This document shows, one piece after another, positions 1 through 12,439 of a stretch of 64,000 nt of DNA. The translations under genes and the position numbers were made by a program. This stretch comes from Daldinia sp. FL1419 (lineage: Eukaryota; Ascomycota; Sordariomycetes; Xylariales; Hypoxylaceae), in NCBI GenBank assembly GCA_025201765.1, contig MU623378.1, positions 1-64,000 of the forward strand, given 5' to 3'. How positions within the stretch are numbered: position 1 is the stretch's first letter; each line of letters starts with the position of its first letter. Below the pieces are notes generated by a model. That model was not told the origin of the DNA, made no database searches, and saw only the letters and a list, made by a program, of their open reading frames with translations.

Positions 1-1170
1 AATATTTTATTTAAATATTAAATTTTAGAATATTATATTTCTTTATAATTTATATTCTTTTTTAAAGATTTTCCAAAACTTAGTTATAATGTTTTTATTA
101 ATTATTATATTTTTAAGATTCTTTTTTAAATAATACCTTATATACTTGCATATTTTATTTTATTAATTTTATTAAGATTTAATTTCCTTATATTATTTAA
201 TTAATAAAAAACTTTTAAAAATTTTTCTTACTTTTATTATCAAAATTATTTCATTAATACTTCTTAAAAATATCTTTTTATATCCTTATATTATTAAATA
301 ATTGGGTATATCCTTTTTAAATACCAATTATTTATTCATTAATTTTAATTTAATAATATTATTTAAGGTTATAATATTTATCTTTATTTTTAAAATTATT
401 AATAAAATATTAAAAAAGATTTTATAATACTTTAAAAATCCCTATTAATTTACTTTAATAAAATTATTTTATTATTATAATTAATAAATTAAATAATTTA
501 AATACTTAATTTAATATAATTATAAAATATATAACTTAATTTAAAACCATTATTAAATTAATACTTAAATTTTTATTTAATAAATTTAGAATAAATATTT
601 TAAATAAAATATTAAAATATTATAATAAATTTTATAAAATAATAATTTTAAAACCAAAATAATCCATATTTAAATTATTTAAAAAAAATACTAATAATAT
701 ATTACTAATATTTAATAAAAATAATTTTAATAATATTATTAATAATAAATAATTAAAATTTTCAAAATAATTATTTTTTATAAAATCTTTAATTTATAAT
801 TATTCTAATTTTTAAATTAAATATAAAAAATTATTTTTATTCAAATACTTAAAAAATAATGCCTTTTATAATGATCATTCCCTTAAATTATATCTTACTA
901 TTATTTTATTTATTTATTTTACAATATTATTCTTAGAATATATTATTTAAATAATTAAATAATAATTTATAATATTACCAAAATTACCATTTTATATTTT
1001 AAAAACTTTAATAATATTATAATATATATTTTAAAATAATAAAGTAAAATTTAAGATTATTATTAATTAATATATATTTTAATATAATAATAATTTTATA
1101 AAAGGTTAAATTAATATTAGTTTTTTTGAATTGGTCATTTTGTGACCAGTTAGCCTTTTAAAATTAATTA
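1..1170. other. Extremely AT-rich non-coding block
   Basis: This stretch is almost free of G and C, and only short scattered CC or GG pairs survive. No open frame of useful length is present. The composition is far from that of the gene-bearing part of the window and fits a heavily RIP-mutated, probably heterochromatic region. The original element cannot be recognised. Confidence 0.85.
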
Positions 1171-4100
1171 ATTTATATTGAATTGGGGTAGTGTAATTAT
1201 GTAATTAAAGCTACCTTGCAAAGACCTTATTAGCCTCTATAGAGCCCACCCTTTTAAGTTTCTATAAGTTATTTAAATATAAATAAGCCTTTAAAAGTTG
1301 TTTTCTTACCTAATTAGTTTAAGTTTATTATAATTCTTTAGGGATTGTTTATATAAAGCTTTATATAAATATATATATTTTTTAATTTTTTTATTAAATA
1401 TAATCTTTTAATATATGTTATTATTGGTAAATAATTATTTTTATTAAACTTTTTATTTAATTATTTAAATATTTTTTTTAAGATATAATCATCTTATATT
1501 TTCTATTTTTATATAATTTTTGATTTATTATTAAGCTATTAAAATATAAAACATATTTTGTAAAAATTATTAAAGTTTTTATTCAATATATATATAAATT
1601 TTTGAAATTTAATTCTTATTTAATTTTTTAATTTATTATTAAATTAGGATAATGTAATTATTATATAATAAAAATAATCTTGTAAGATCCCATTAATTTA
1701 TAGATCTTCCTCTAAGATTTACATATGTTTTTTTAAATATAAATAAGCCTTTAGGAATTGTTTTTTTACTTAATCATTTCAAATTCTTTATAAATTCTAT
1801 ATAATTCTTTTAAGATTATTTTTATAAAATTTTATATAAATAATATATATTTTTTTATTTGTAACCTTTTATAATATATTATTATTATTAAGTAGTTATA
1901 TTTATAAGTCTTTCTACCTAATCATTTTAATACCCTTTTTAAAATATAATCACCTTATATTCTTGGGTTTATATAATTTCTGGTTATTATGGGTTAGTTG
2001 AAGTATAGGGTATATCTTGCAGGAGTTATTAGAGTTCTTATTTAATATATAAGCTTTTAAGAGTTGATTTTTGTTTGATTAGATTAAATTCTTAAGTATT
2101 AGTTTATTTAGATTTTTTTATAATTTATAATAAATAATTTATGATTTTATCTTTAATTAAATATATTATTTATTTTATTTTTTGAGCATTAATAATTATC
2201 TTTATTAATTATTTTTTTATTTGATTATTTAAATATCTTCTTTAAGATATAATTATTTTATATTTTTTATTTTATTAAAGCTTATTAGTTTTTTAGGAAT
2301 AGCCCTTCTTAAAATTCTTATAAACATTTTTTGGATATATATTGAGCTAGTGTAATATAGTTATATAATAAAAATTATTTTGTAAGACTTTATTAATTTC
2401 TATAAAATAACCCTTTTGAGGATTTTATAAGTTCTTATGGATATAAATAGGCCCTCAGGAGTTGTTTTCTTATTTAATCAGATTAAGTTTTATAAAATTA
2501 TCATATTTTATTTATAATTTTTATTATATTTTATAAATTTACTTTTTATTAAATATATTATTTAATAAAGTTCTAATATGCGTTATTATTAGTAAATAAT
2601 TAACCCTATTAATTTTTTTATTTAATCATTTTATTATTTTTTTTATGGTATAGTTACCTTGTATCCTCTATTTCATATAACCTTTAGTTTATTATGGAAT
2701 AGTTGAAATGTAAGGTAGAGCATATTTTGCAAAAATTATTAAAGCTCTAATTTAATATATATATTAAATTGGGATAATGTAATTATGTAATTAAAACTAC
2801 TTTGCAAAACCTTATTAATTTTTATGGAATAAAACCTTTTAAAGTTTTTACAAGCCTTTTTAGATATAAATAGGCCTTTAAGAATTGATTTATTATTTGA
2901 TTAGGTTAAGTTCTAAAGTATAAAATTATTAGTTTTTTTTATAGAGCTTTATACAATAATATATACCTTTTTTGCCTTTTATTAAATATAGCTTTTTAAA
3001 TGTGCGTTATTATTATCTATAATTAATTTTATTAACCTTTTATTTAATTATTTTAATATTTCTTTTAGGATATAATTTAATATGGGGTAATTAAAATATA
3101 AGGTATATTTTGCAGGAGCTATTAAAGTTCCGGTTTAATAATATTTATTTTGAATTGAAGTTTTTATTTAATATATAAATCTTTAAATGTTAATTCTTAT
3201 CTAATTAAATCAATTTTTACAGAATTATTATTTTCTTTTATAACTTTTACGATAGTTTATGAATTTTTTCTCTTGTTAAATATATTGTTTACTCTACCTT
3301 TTAAGCCATTAAGAATTAATTTTTTCCTAATTAAATTAAATTCTTAAATATTAATTTATTTAATTTTTCTTATAATTTCTTACAATATTTTCTAACTTTC
3401 TTATCTTTTATTAAATATATTATTTATATTTTAAATATTAATTACTATTATTAACAATCTTTTCTATTAGCTTTTTATTTAATTATTTTAATACCTTTTT
3501 CAAGATATAATTACCTTGTATCTTTTATCTCATTTATATACATATCCTACAGGAATTATTAAAATTAATATTAATTTTAAATTAAAATTCTTATTTAATA
3601 TATAAATCTTTCAAAATTAATTCTTATCTAATTAAATCAAATATTTCAAAATTATTAATTTTTTTTATGGTTTATTATAATAATTTCTAACTTTTTTATC
3701 TTTAATTAAATATAATTTTTTAAGTGTTAGTTATTATTGTTAATAATTAACTTCTATTAATTTTTCTATTTAATCATTTTAATATTGATCTGGGATAATA
3801 TAATTATGTAATTAAAATTACCTTGAAAAACTTCATTAATTTTCATAAAATCATACCTTTTAAGGTTTCTATAGGCTTTTAAATATAAATAAATCCCCAA
3901 AAATTATCTTTCTTATTTAATTAATTCAAATTCATTATAATCCTTTAAGAATCACTTTTATAAAATTTTTATATAAATATATATAGTTTTAATCCTCTTT
4001 TTTAAAATAACTTAATCATATATATTACCATTATTAAACAATTATATTTATTAATCTTTTTATTTGATTGTTTTAATACCTTCCTTAGGGTATAATCACC

Positions 4101-4590
4101 TTACATCCTTGAGCTTATATAACCTCTAACCTATTATAGGTTAATTAAAATGCAGAATATATCTTACAAAGGTTATTAAAATTTATATTCAATATATAAA
4201 CCCTTAAAAACTAATTTTTATTTAATTAAATAAAATTCTTTATTATAATAAACCAAAATAGTATAATTATATAATTGAAGTTACTTACCTTATAAAACCT
4301 TATTAACCTCTATAGAAAAAACCTTTCTAAAATTTCCACATGTTTTTTAAATATAAATAAACCTTTAAAAGTTAATTTTTACCTAATTAGATTAATTTTT
4401 TTAATTATTATCTTTTATATAACTTTTTATAATAATTTATACATTTGCTTTCTTACTAAATATATCATTTATTTTATCTTTTAAATACTAGCTACCATTA
4501 TTAACAATCAATTCTATTAACCTTTTATTTAATTACTTTAATACCTACCTTCTTTAAGATATAACCACCTTGTATTTAGCTATTAGAACT
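1170..4590. repeat. Decayed tandem array of about 0.45 kb units (RIP-like)
   Basis: Two modules recur in fixed order. One, starting with variants of TGTAATTATGTAATTAAA, begins near 1178, 1641, 2341, 2763, 3787 and 4249 and always leads into ATATAAATA(A/G)(G/A)CC about 90 bases later. The other, built on TTTATTTAATTATTTTAATA followed by A(A/G)(G/A)ATATAATCACCTTATAT, recurs near 1447, 1908, 2206, 2609, 3036, 3471, 4054 and 4519. Spacing of about 300-580 bp (mostly 400-465) implies about eight units. Differences between copies are mostly C to T and G to A, as RIP produces. No coding capacity remains, so whether the ancestral unit was a satellite, an rDNA spacer or a transposon end is not visible. 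Confidence 0.8.
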
Positions 4591-5430
4591 CCTATTCAAT
4601 TAAAGCTCCTGTTCAATACCCTAGTTAAACAATTTAAATTTACTAATATAAGCTCCTGTTTAACCAAAAAAGCTGTACGCCACGGGAAGCCACAGGCGCG
4701 CGCACGGGGCACAAAAAAATCTTCAACTACTTTAATTCATTATATTAATTTAAAACCTACGTAAAAATACTAATAATTGATATTATTTAAAAAATAGCTA
4801 AATTTATGGTCTTTTGAGATAGGTTGTATGTATTTCTGATAGGAGGTTATTGTACAATAATTAAAAACATTCAAAAGTACAGGGGATTTCTCTGGGAGCT
4901 AATTGGTTAATTAGGATTGTGGCGCAACTAATGAAATAAGAAAGACATAGATTTTAATATTAAGGGTAATTATAAAAAATAAAAGATTTTTTATTACAAT
5001 TCTTAGCCTTCAATACCTCTCAAATTTTAATATTTTAGAATTCCTTTTTATTTCTGTTTTTTTATTTTTTTTTATTCAAATACACAATAGAAATCACCAC
5101 AATTTAAATTAAATATATTTTATAAATAAAATATTAAATATAAAGTCAAATAATATATTTAATTAAAATAAATTAATTTTTAATTAAATTTCCAAATTTA
5201 TAATCTATTAAAATAAAATGCATATATAAGGTAAATTATTTATATTATCAAATTTATTTTTGAGAATAGATAGGCATATTTACGATATATAAGGTCACAG
5301 ATGTAGGGTATATTATATCCCTATATATTAGCACCTAATCCATTTACTTACCAAGGAGGGATTTCGATGGGTTTCATATCACGGAAAGTCGCTACTCTCA
5401 AACCAACAGTCACGTCGAGTGGTTTGGGCG
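4591..5430. other. AT-rich flank with a small GC island
   Basis: This continues the AT-rich block and ends in more balanced sequence from about 5280. A short GC-rich island lies at about 4672-4711 and contains CAGGCGCGCGCACGGGG. The open frame that crosses it (4570-4764) begins at TTG and has no recognisable domain, so I do not call it a gene. Confidence 0.7.
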
Positions 5431-6147
5431 ATGATGAAGGCAGGAAGACACCTCGATGAATCAGTTTGCATAGAATATATAGCAGACCTTTTCGACACGG
5501 CGACAGAATTAGTGTACTCTGCCGGATATATGACCGGCCCTGAGTTTTGGGCAGGTGTTAGTGGTCGTGTTAGATGGGCGGGACGCGTTAGTCCGGCGGA
5601 TCTATACGATCTATCAATCCGGATTATCGCAGCCAGACGCCTCTTTCACAACAACGTGGATTTCTGGGTCGAGAAGAGAGATGAGGAACAAACAGATGAT
5701 ATTCCTGACAGCTACTTCGTACGCAACTTCAACGCTGCCAACACGGCCGTAGACAGCTTTACACGCGTGATAGTTGATACCTATGGATCCAACTCGCCGA
5801 CTACGGATATATACTATCCCATGTGGGCTGACGACAGCGATAATGAGGGAAGTGAAGCCGCAACCCGAGCGAGGACTGAAGAAAACTGCAACAGGCGTTA
5901 TACTATCAACACCGAAGACCGAGACAATCATGAGGAAGGGGGCGGAGATGTCGAAATGGCAGGTATGGACGATCAGGAGGTGGATGAATACGAAGAGGAT
6001 GGAGAAGACGATGAATACGAAGAGGATGGAGAGAACGAAGAATACGAATACGACGAGGAGTACGATGAAGTGGAATTGGAGGGGGAAGCTCACGAACAAA
6101 CGGATGAAGGCGATCAGAGTATGGAAGTTTCCCTTCGTTTCCGCTGA
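5431..6147 (+). CDS. Hypothetical acidic protein at the edge of the AT-rich block
   Basis: This is an uninterrupted frame of 238 codons. The open frame extends to a GTG at 5419, but the first ATG pair is at 5431-5436, so I start there. Residues 1-120 look like a folded helical domain (LFDTATELVYSAG, SIRIIAARRLFHNN) that I do not recognise. From about residue 135 the chain is very acidic, with an imperfect repeat DEYEEDGE(D/N) near residues 185-205 followed by further D/E/Y-rich sequence. No signal peptide or membrane segment is seen. An unrelated ATG at 5367 opens a 30-codon frame that stops inside this gene. It lies directly beside the RIP-affected region and may be lineage-specific. Function unknown. 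Confidence 0.6.
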   Translation: MMKAGRHLDESVCIEYIADLFDTATELVYSAGYMTGPEFWAGVSGRVRWAGRVSPADLYDLSIRIIAARRLFHNNVDFWVEKRDEEQTDDIPDSYFVRNFNAANTAVDSFTRVIVDTYGSNSPTTDIYYPMWADDSDNEGSEAATRARTEENCNRRYTINTEDRDNHEEGGGDVEMAGMDDQEVDEYEEDGEDDEYEEDGENEEYEYDEEYDEVELEGEAHEQTDEGDQSMEVSLRFR

Positions 6148-6902
6148 GAGCTAGACCCACGATTTCCTTGACATAGCAATAGTCCACGGTAAATAAACCA
6201 CCTTGTGAATAATTCAACTGTTTTAGCAAGTTTCATATTCACCACCAAGACCTTTGCTCTAAAAATAAAGACGATTGTAGGTCCAGGAAATTCAAGAAAT
6301 CATTAGAGAGATGCACTACTATTCATAGTACCCTCGTTAGGGAGGTTTATGATTGCCATTTAACAGTGCAACTTCCAACGAGGAAGCGCATCCTTAAGTC
6401 AGAAACTTCTAGGTACACCTCTTAAGGTTATATGTAGACGATGATTCAATTCTAGGGGGGTCAGATTCCTTAGACTTAGGCCTTACACATGCACCCCCAA
6501 TTCAAACTTGAGTGGCCAATGAGTAGAAATGATTCAACTGACGAGGACGCCCTTCTCTGGTAGACATATCTACGTACCATTTACCCCAGTTATATGCTTA
6601 CTTATTGCCATCCTTCATATTTGTAAACACCTAATTACATCATAATAACTGGCATTTCTATATACTGGTTAAGACTACGTTACTCTGAACAATCATTTAA
6701 TTAGTGGAAAGTATTCTGATTTGCAGTTTACAAGATATTCAAAAATCAACAAGCATGTAAATAATATTGTAATAAGTAAACAACATACATTCAAAATTCT
6801 ACCAAACATCTCAGTCTACGCATCTAAACTGACTAACTACAACATATTTAACGGACAATATTGCGCATCAAATCATCCACAACCTATCAATCAATCCATC
6901 AG
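6148..6902. other. Intergenic region
   Basis: Between the acidic protein gene and the chitinase 3' end. It holds only short open frames without recognisable features. No tRNA or repeat is seen. Confidence 0.7.
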
Positions 6903-8584
6903 CTAGGTACACGCCCCAAAGCCCTTCTGACAACCAGTGCCACAATAAGTGCTTCCGGTGCCGCAATAGCCATACTGGCTACAGCACTGCCCCGAACCAC
7001 AGGCGGTGCCAAACCCTGTTCCGCAGCGCCCGTTCGTCGATACCGGTGGAGAGTTCGTCGGGGCAGCGGTCGAAGTCGAACTCGGCGTCGGAGTCCGTGT
7101 GGAGCTCGTGGTGGAACTCGTCGGAGGCGGCGCCTACTAAAAATAAATCGGCCTTACGTCAGCAATCTTCTCCCTTCTCTCTTCTTGTCTCACGTCAGGA
7201 TGATGTCATGGTTCGATATTAAGTTCAACCCTCGAAGACAAAAACATAGAATTCAGAACGCGGAAAAAGAAAAAAAAAGAAAAAAGAAAAAAGAACCCAC
7301 CACGCAGGATAATCTGGTATCCGTTGTCGAAACATTCAAGTCCCTCTTCATATTCTGATAGAAATTCAGCCCGCTGGCTACGTTCGCCGCCGCGTACGTC
7401 GCGTCCCAGATACTGACGCCGGCGAAATTGGCACGGCAGAAGTACGCGTCGACGAGGTTCTGCACCTGCGCGGGCGTGACGACGGACGTTGCGCTTGCGG
7501 CGCTGCTCGAGCCCGGAAGACCGATAAACAGGCGCGCGTTTTTAGAAGACGTGCTGCTTAGCCAAGACGTCCAGGTGTCGAAGGTAAAGCCCGCGGTGTT
7601 GAACGTGCCCCCCGGCTTGTAGTTCGCGTTGGCGGAGACCCAGGATGCGGCGGAGCATTGTGGCGTGTTGTAATATTGGATGAAAAGCATGTCGAACACG
7701 CTGTGCTGCAATACCCCCATTAGGTTTGTGTCCGGCACGACGCATTGCGGCGACGCGGTGAGGAAGAGCGTCTGCCCGGCTGCGGAACCGAAGTTCACGC
7801 GGAGCTGGTTCGCGAGCGCGATGTATCCTGCCCAGTTATCCGTCGGCGGGTGCTCGATGTCGAAGTCGAAGCCGTCGACGCTGAAGCCCACGCCGTTGTA
7901 GTCGAAGGGTCGCGCCTTGCCGGCGTTGACCCACGTCGTGGTGCGCGGGCCGAAGAGCCCCCATAGCGTGTTGGCGAAGTTGGTGCCGTCCGTTGCGCCG
8001 GTTAGTTGGTACTGCGTTGTAGCGCCTCCGAGGGAGAGCAGGATTTTCTTGTTGCTTGTTTGCCGACATGTGTACAAGTCGTGCTGGATATTAGGGCACT
8101 GGTATAACTGGTTCTTGGTTGCGTTGTTCACGCCATTGTAACCCGGGCCAGGATAAACCCTATCAAGAGTTAGATTTTATTCATTGGTTACAGTCTTGAA
8201 TTTCGAGATTTGGAACTGATTATCCTCTTTTCTGATTTGGATAAGGCACCCCTGAGACAGGCGAAAAGGGGTATAAAGGGGAATACGTACGTGGCACCGC
8301 ATTGGTTTCCAAAATTAATCCCAGGAAAACCGTTGGCTTGCGCTGGGAATAAGTTCACAAATGATAAGACGATAACATCAATACTTGGGTCGGCGCAATA
8401 GGTGCTTAGCGCAGGTTGATTCGGTCCTTGACCCTATTCTCGTATAAGAAGCCGGGTAGGTAATAGGGGGTTGACTACTCACGTAGTATACGACGACGTT
8501 GTTTTTAGACGTCGTGCTAAACGCTCCCTGTACGTTAGACAGCAACGTCGATGCCAAGGTAAGGCTGAAAGCGAGACGAATCAT
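6903..8584 (-). CDS. Secreted class III chitinase (GH18) with C-terminal CBM18
   Basis: Hydrolyses chitin outside the cell or in the wall. Exons on the minus strand: 8584-8483, 8433-8291, 8159-7301 and 7133-6903, giving 444 aa. The start encodes a signal peptide (MIRLAFSLTLASTLLSNVQG) at residues 1-20. The GH18 barrel shows NNVVVYYGQGPNQ, KILLSLGG and the catalytic signature DGFDFDIE, where the last E is the proton donor. Intron 3 (7300-7134) carries an A-rich run and separates the barrel from a Ser/Thr/Pro linker and a terminal cysteine-rich module (NGRCGTGF...CCSQYGYCG) typical of hevein-type chitin-binding CBM18. The first three junctions rebuild family-typical sequence. The last donor (GTGGGT) is the least certain. 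Confidence 0.92.
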
Positions 8585-9112
8585 CGAATAGGGTGTTTAT
8601 ACTCTTGGCGATAGGTATTAGACTTTCCAGCAAAAGTGGAAATCGAGAAATTCAAGCAGCAATTCTTCTAATAGAAGCAAAGTCTATAATCAATTGCCCT
8701 CGCTATAAATGGCTTGCTTGCTTGCTTGTTCGAACGGACTATTCCAGAGCACTGAGCTCGCGATGGTCTATTTTATAAACCGACAAAAGCACCATGACAG
8801 ATGACATACACATATCGCCTACATGTTTCCTGGCCCCTTACGAAACTGGCCACGAGGTGTGCATCTCTATTGAATCAGCTTTATGATGACTGGCCCACCC
8901 GCATGGTAAATATTTGAAAATATCCCAAGGGTCCAATCCACCTCGTTAAGGGTCTATTCTAAATGCCGTAGCTAACCCTATGGGGGCGCGATTCAGGTAC
9001 CACTCTGGAGGTGGCGAGATTGGATCTCCCAATGATCCAGCAAAAAGCCGTTTAGGTGTTGTCTGACTCGCTCGCGGAAGTAAACCGCACATAATGTATC
9101 AAGTCAGCCTCT
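8585..9112. other. Intergenic region between chitinase and npt1
   Basis: It contains the promoter of the leftward chitinase gene and the 3' flank of the leftward npt1 gene. No further feature is recognised. Confidence 0.6.
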
Positions 9113-10587
9113 TCATGGCTTCGTGATGTCATCAGCTTTCCCCCATCTCGAAGTCTCGTCTCCGCCTGCCCATTCCTTCTCAACATAACCCAGCAACTGT
9201 TTAACTTCCGCCACCTTGGCTGAATCGCCTGTATTCTTCCCGATGTTGTCGCTGATTTTGATGGCCGGATTGCCAGCCGCGGAACTCAATTTAATCACAA
9301 TATTTAATGGCACGGATTTCTTCCCCGTACTGAGCTGAACGAAATCGTTCGTTAAAAACGTACCGACACCGAATGTCGGCTGAAAATCGTACTCTTCGGA
9401 TACGCGCTTGTACTCGATGCACTTTTCTATATCTAGCGAGTCAGAGAATACGATTGTCTTCTTATCCTTGATGCCCTGACTCTCGTAGAATTGGCGCATC
9501 AGTTTGACGAAATCCGCAGGGTTGCCAGAATCCTGCCGTACTCCACTGTAGACGTCGGCGTAGCTCCGGGGTGAAGCTGTAGGTTTGGCTCCATCACCAA
9601 GGAGTGGTATGTTCGGCGTATCCGGAAGATATCTAATAGGTTTACTAAAAGCTTTCAAAAATGCCGGAGTGCCAAATGTGTCTGTTAGTGCAATTCCTAA
9701 TACACCCTCTCCAAAGCAACCAACCCACCGTCGTAGCGCTTCTTCGGTCGCGTTGGGGTAATCATTCGTGATGGCCGCGATACCCATAAACCACTCATGC
9801 GCAACAGTTCCGACGGGTGGAAGGTTGAACCGCATAGCTAGATGAACATTACTAGTTCCCGAAAGCTTTCCCGGTAAACCGCGCTTCTGAGCTTCCTTAC
9901 TTGCTTTCACTAAGCCCCTAAAAACCAGTGCTTGGGTGTGGTAATCTCTCCGTCTACGGGTTCCGAACTCGGATAAAATGCATCCTGCTTCGAGGAGGCG
10001 CATACCCTTATCATACGCCTTTTCCTCCTGGCCGTCGTAGTTCCAGTCCGCATCCATAAACTTGAAGTAGGCTTCGGACGTCAAGGCGAGAAGCGGGATC
10101 TCATAAAGTATAGTGTCTACCCATGTGCCCTTAATCTCGATGTGAATATCACCCAGTTGGTCTTCCGCCCCAGTGTCAGCTCCTACGGGGTGGAAAGTCG
10201 GGCTTAGTTGCTCGCGGGGCTTAAGACGGAATTCCTTCAAAAATTCTAGGTATGAGGATGAGAGATATTTGCAGTGCGTCTGCAAGAAATGGAGTTCGTC
10301 GTCGGAGAGTGAGATATTGCCAAGCTCTGCGATTATAAATATCAGAAACTAACGAGTAAGCAATACGGAACACATAAATGAGACTACCTACTGCTGATCT
10401 GCTCGCTAAGCCACGAGAAGGCCTTACGCGATAGCTTCTTCTCGGGAGTACGGTTGGTAAATGCATATGTGACAGGAACATCACGGTAATATTTGAAGAC
10501 TGCACATTGCATAGTCAACTTGTACAAGTCGGTGTCTAGGAAGGATATGACACCTTCCGGGAAGGGCGTCGACCAGTCAAAGTCCAT
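9113..10587 (-). CDS. npt1: Nicotinate phosphoribosyltransferase
   Basis: Makes nicotinate mononucleotide from nicotinate and PRPP in the NAD salvage (Preiss-Handler) pathway. Two exons, 10587-10392 and 10326-9113, encode 469 aa. The intron has donor GTAGGT and acceptor CGCAG. Family landmarks are FLDTDLYKLTMQ at the N-terminus, the strand FGTRRRRDY, SGTSNVHLA, GTVAHEW with the histidine that is phosphorylated in this family, and GVRQDSGNP. The length is slightly above the yeast enzyme. The start ATG at 10587 gives the standard N-terminus (MDFDWSTPFPEGVISFLDTDLYK). Confidence 0.96.
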
Positions 10588-11033
10588 CTTTCTAAGAGCG
10601 AGGAAGTAGTAACGACGAGTGTAATGGGGGAGACTTTAAAGAATATATGAGATTCCAAGAAGCTGATGCCAATAGTTGGGATGAGCGCAATAAATACAAG
10701 ATCGGTGAGAATTCCTTGCTCTTAGGTAACCTGAAAGTTCGAATGATATCCTCGTAGTTATGATTATATCCAGAACCTCGAAACCAAAAATAAAAAATAA
10801 AATAAAATAAGACAACAGAAATAGCTCAAATTATTGGCTAGTCTCGTGAGGTTTGGTAGATTGATTATGCTGATTGATAATGCTAATATGCAGCGTTCTT
10901 TTTTAACTTGTTTGCAGGATGCGTCGTCACCCCACCATCACGACCCTTGGTTTGGGTCCTTTTTAGTTTTATGAAGAGAGAATTGCGAGCGAGATTAACA
11001 AGCAAGATTAACAAGCAAGGTGGGGGGCACGAT

Positions 11034-11068
<35 letters not shown>

Positions 11069-11859
11069 CTTTACATATACGTAACCCCCCATAAGTATTT
11101 GTACCTCCCAACTACGATTGATCGGACCTGTCCGGTTCCTGGTTTCTTCACATGTTTGAGCTAACCTTGTTTAATCTTTTAACTTTATGCCCGACTTTAG
11201 GAGGGATATTGTGTTGGCCATGAAGATTTCTCAAAGAGGAAGTTCGTCCGTGCACATAATAGAGCATTTTTATTGGGTGCATCCACGATGGTGGCTGACT
11301 TGAGGAAATCCCCACTTCGAGAATTTTGAGAAAATACGTATCTTTTTTCCCCTATTTTATCTTCCTTATAAAGTCGGGCTATTGTGGTGCCCCGCAGGGG
11401 TGCCCTCTTGTAAGTTGTCTCAGCTCAGTAATAAGGTTCCATAGCTTGAGTCTCATTGGTCATAACCAGTGTCTATCGGATATCAGGTAGTTAGTTTAAT
11501 TAGGCAGTTATGTAATCAAAGCATCCAAGATTTCCACCATCATGATGTAGGTACCTAGGTACCTCCTACCTAACCTATGTAACCTAGGTTCTAAAAAGTT
11601 CAGCGGATAAACTAATCTTCCAGCGCTTACCACCATGGAAAGACAGGGATGCTTGGAAGGTCTGAGCTTTCCAAAATCGTGGCCTCAATTGAACCCCGGA
11701 TTTTTTGGGGACAGCTCTTTAATGACCACGCTATTCATCATCTACACGCGACTCTCTATCTTCTTCTATCTACCTTCACTTTTCCAATCCTTAACAATCG
11801 CATAAAGGAAGCCTTGCTTGTGTTCTTGTTTGTTCTTCGGCCACCCCCTAATTTTCGCA
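10588..11859. other. Intergenic region with poly-T tract and TACCTAGGTA cluster
   Basis: Divergent promoter space between npt1 (leftward) and sbh1 (rightward). It holds a 29-base T run and a cluster of TACCTAGGTA-like words at 11548-11590. CT-rich sequence at about 11740-11800 probably marks the sbh1 transcription start region. Confidence 0.6.
11040..11068. repeat. Homopolymer T tract
   Basis: Twenty-nine consecutive T residues. Read on the other strand it produces an artificial poly-lysine frame. Confidence 0.95.
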
Positions 11860-12439
11860 ATGGTATGTTTATTCCACAATCTGAGCCATCCAAACCGTCA
11901 AGCATACAAAGTCTAGCGACAAGATCGATCCGACAACAGTCTCGTGGCTTCTATTCATTGTCCTTTGGAATCGCGCTGACTTTCTACGCATATAGTCTTC
12001 TCCTCGTGCTGCGTCTCCCGTTAACTCGCCGGCTGCTACTGGCTCGAGCACCGGCCGTCCTTCCTCTCCTGCTCCTCCCGGAGGTGCACGAACCGCCATC
12101 CGACGAAGAGCCGCCGCCGACCAGAAGGAGAAGATTGCCAATGCCCGACCCAGTAGTACTCGTGCCGCTGGCGCTGGCGGCAGCAGCAGCACTATGCTAC
12201 GTATGTGAAGATGACTTTCTACGATATAATCGAATCAGGTATTAATATACCATCTAGGTCTCTACACGGACGAATCTCCCGGATTGAAGGTTGATCCCGT
12301 CGTTGTCTTGGTTCTCTCTCTGGTCTTCATCTTCAGTGTTGTTGCTTTACACGGTACGTCATATACCCAGACCGCAATATTCAATAATACTAACGAATTC
12401 CCAGTTATCGCAAAGATCACCCGGCGATTCTCTAGCTAG
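11860..12439 (+). CDS. sbh1: Sec61 beta subunit of the ER translocon
   Basis: Small tail-anchored subunit of the Sec61 channel in the ER membrane. Exons: 11860-11862, 11996-12200, 12258-12353 and 12405-12439, together 112 aa. The first coding exon is the ATG alone, followed at once by GTATGT. Exon 2 encodes the disordered Ser/Pro/Ala head and the conserved RPSSTRAAGAGGSSSTMLR. Exon 3 encodes YTDESPGLKVDP and the membrane span PVVVLVLSLVFIFSVVALH. Exon 4 encodes VIAKITRRFSS. All junctions rebuild the invariant family sequence, so the model is secure. It is too split for a simple open-frame search to find. Confidence 0.95.

Noticed and set aside
1170..4590. CRISPR-like regularly spaced repeats
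   Set aside because: The units are about 0.45 kb, degenerate and eukaryotic; no short direct repeats with unique spacers.
4570..4764. 64-codon open frame in the AT-rich block
   Set aside because: Begins at TTG, has no domain and lies inside decayed repeats; it owes its length to a GC island.
10883..11092. Open frame with a poly-lysine run on the minus strand
   Set aside because: The lysines come from the 29-base poly-T tract; no conserved sequence is present.
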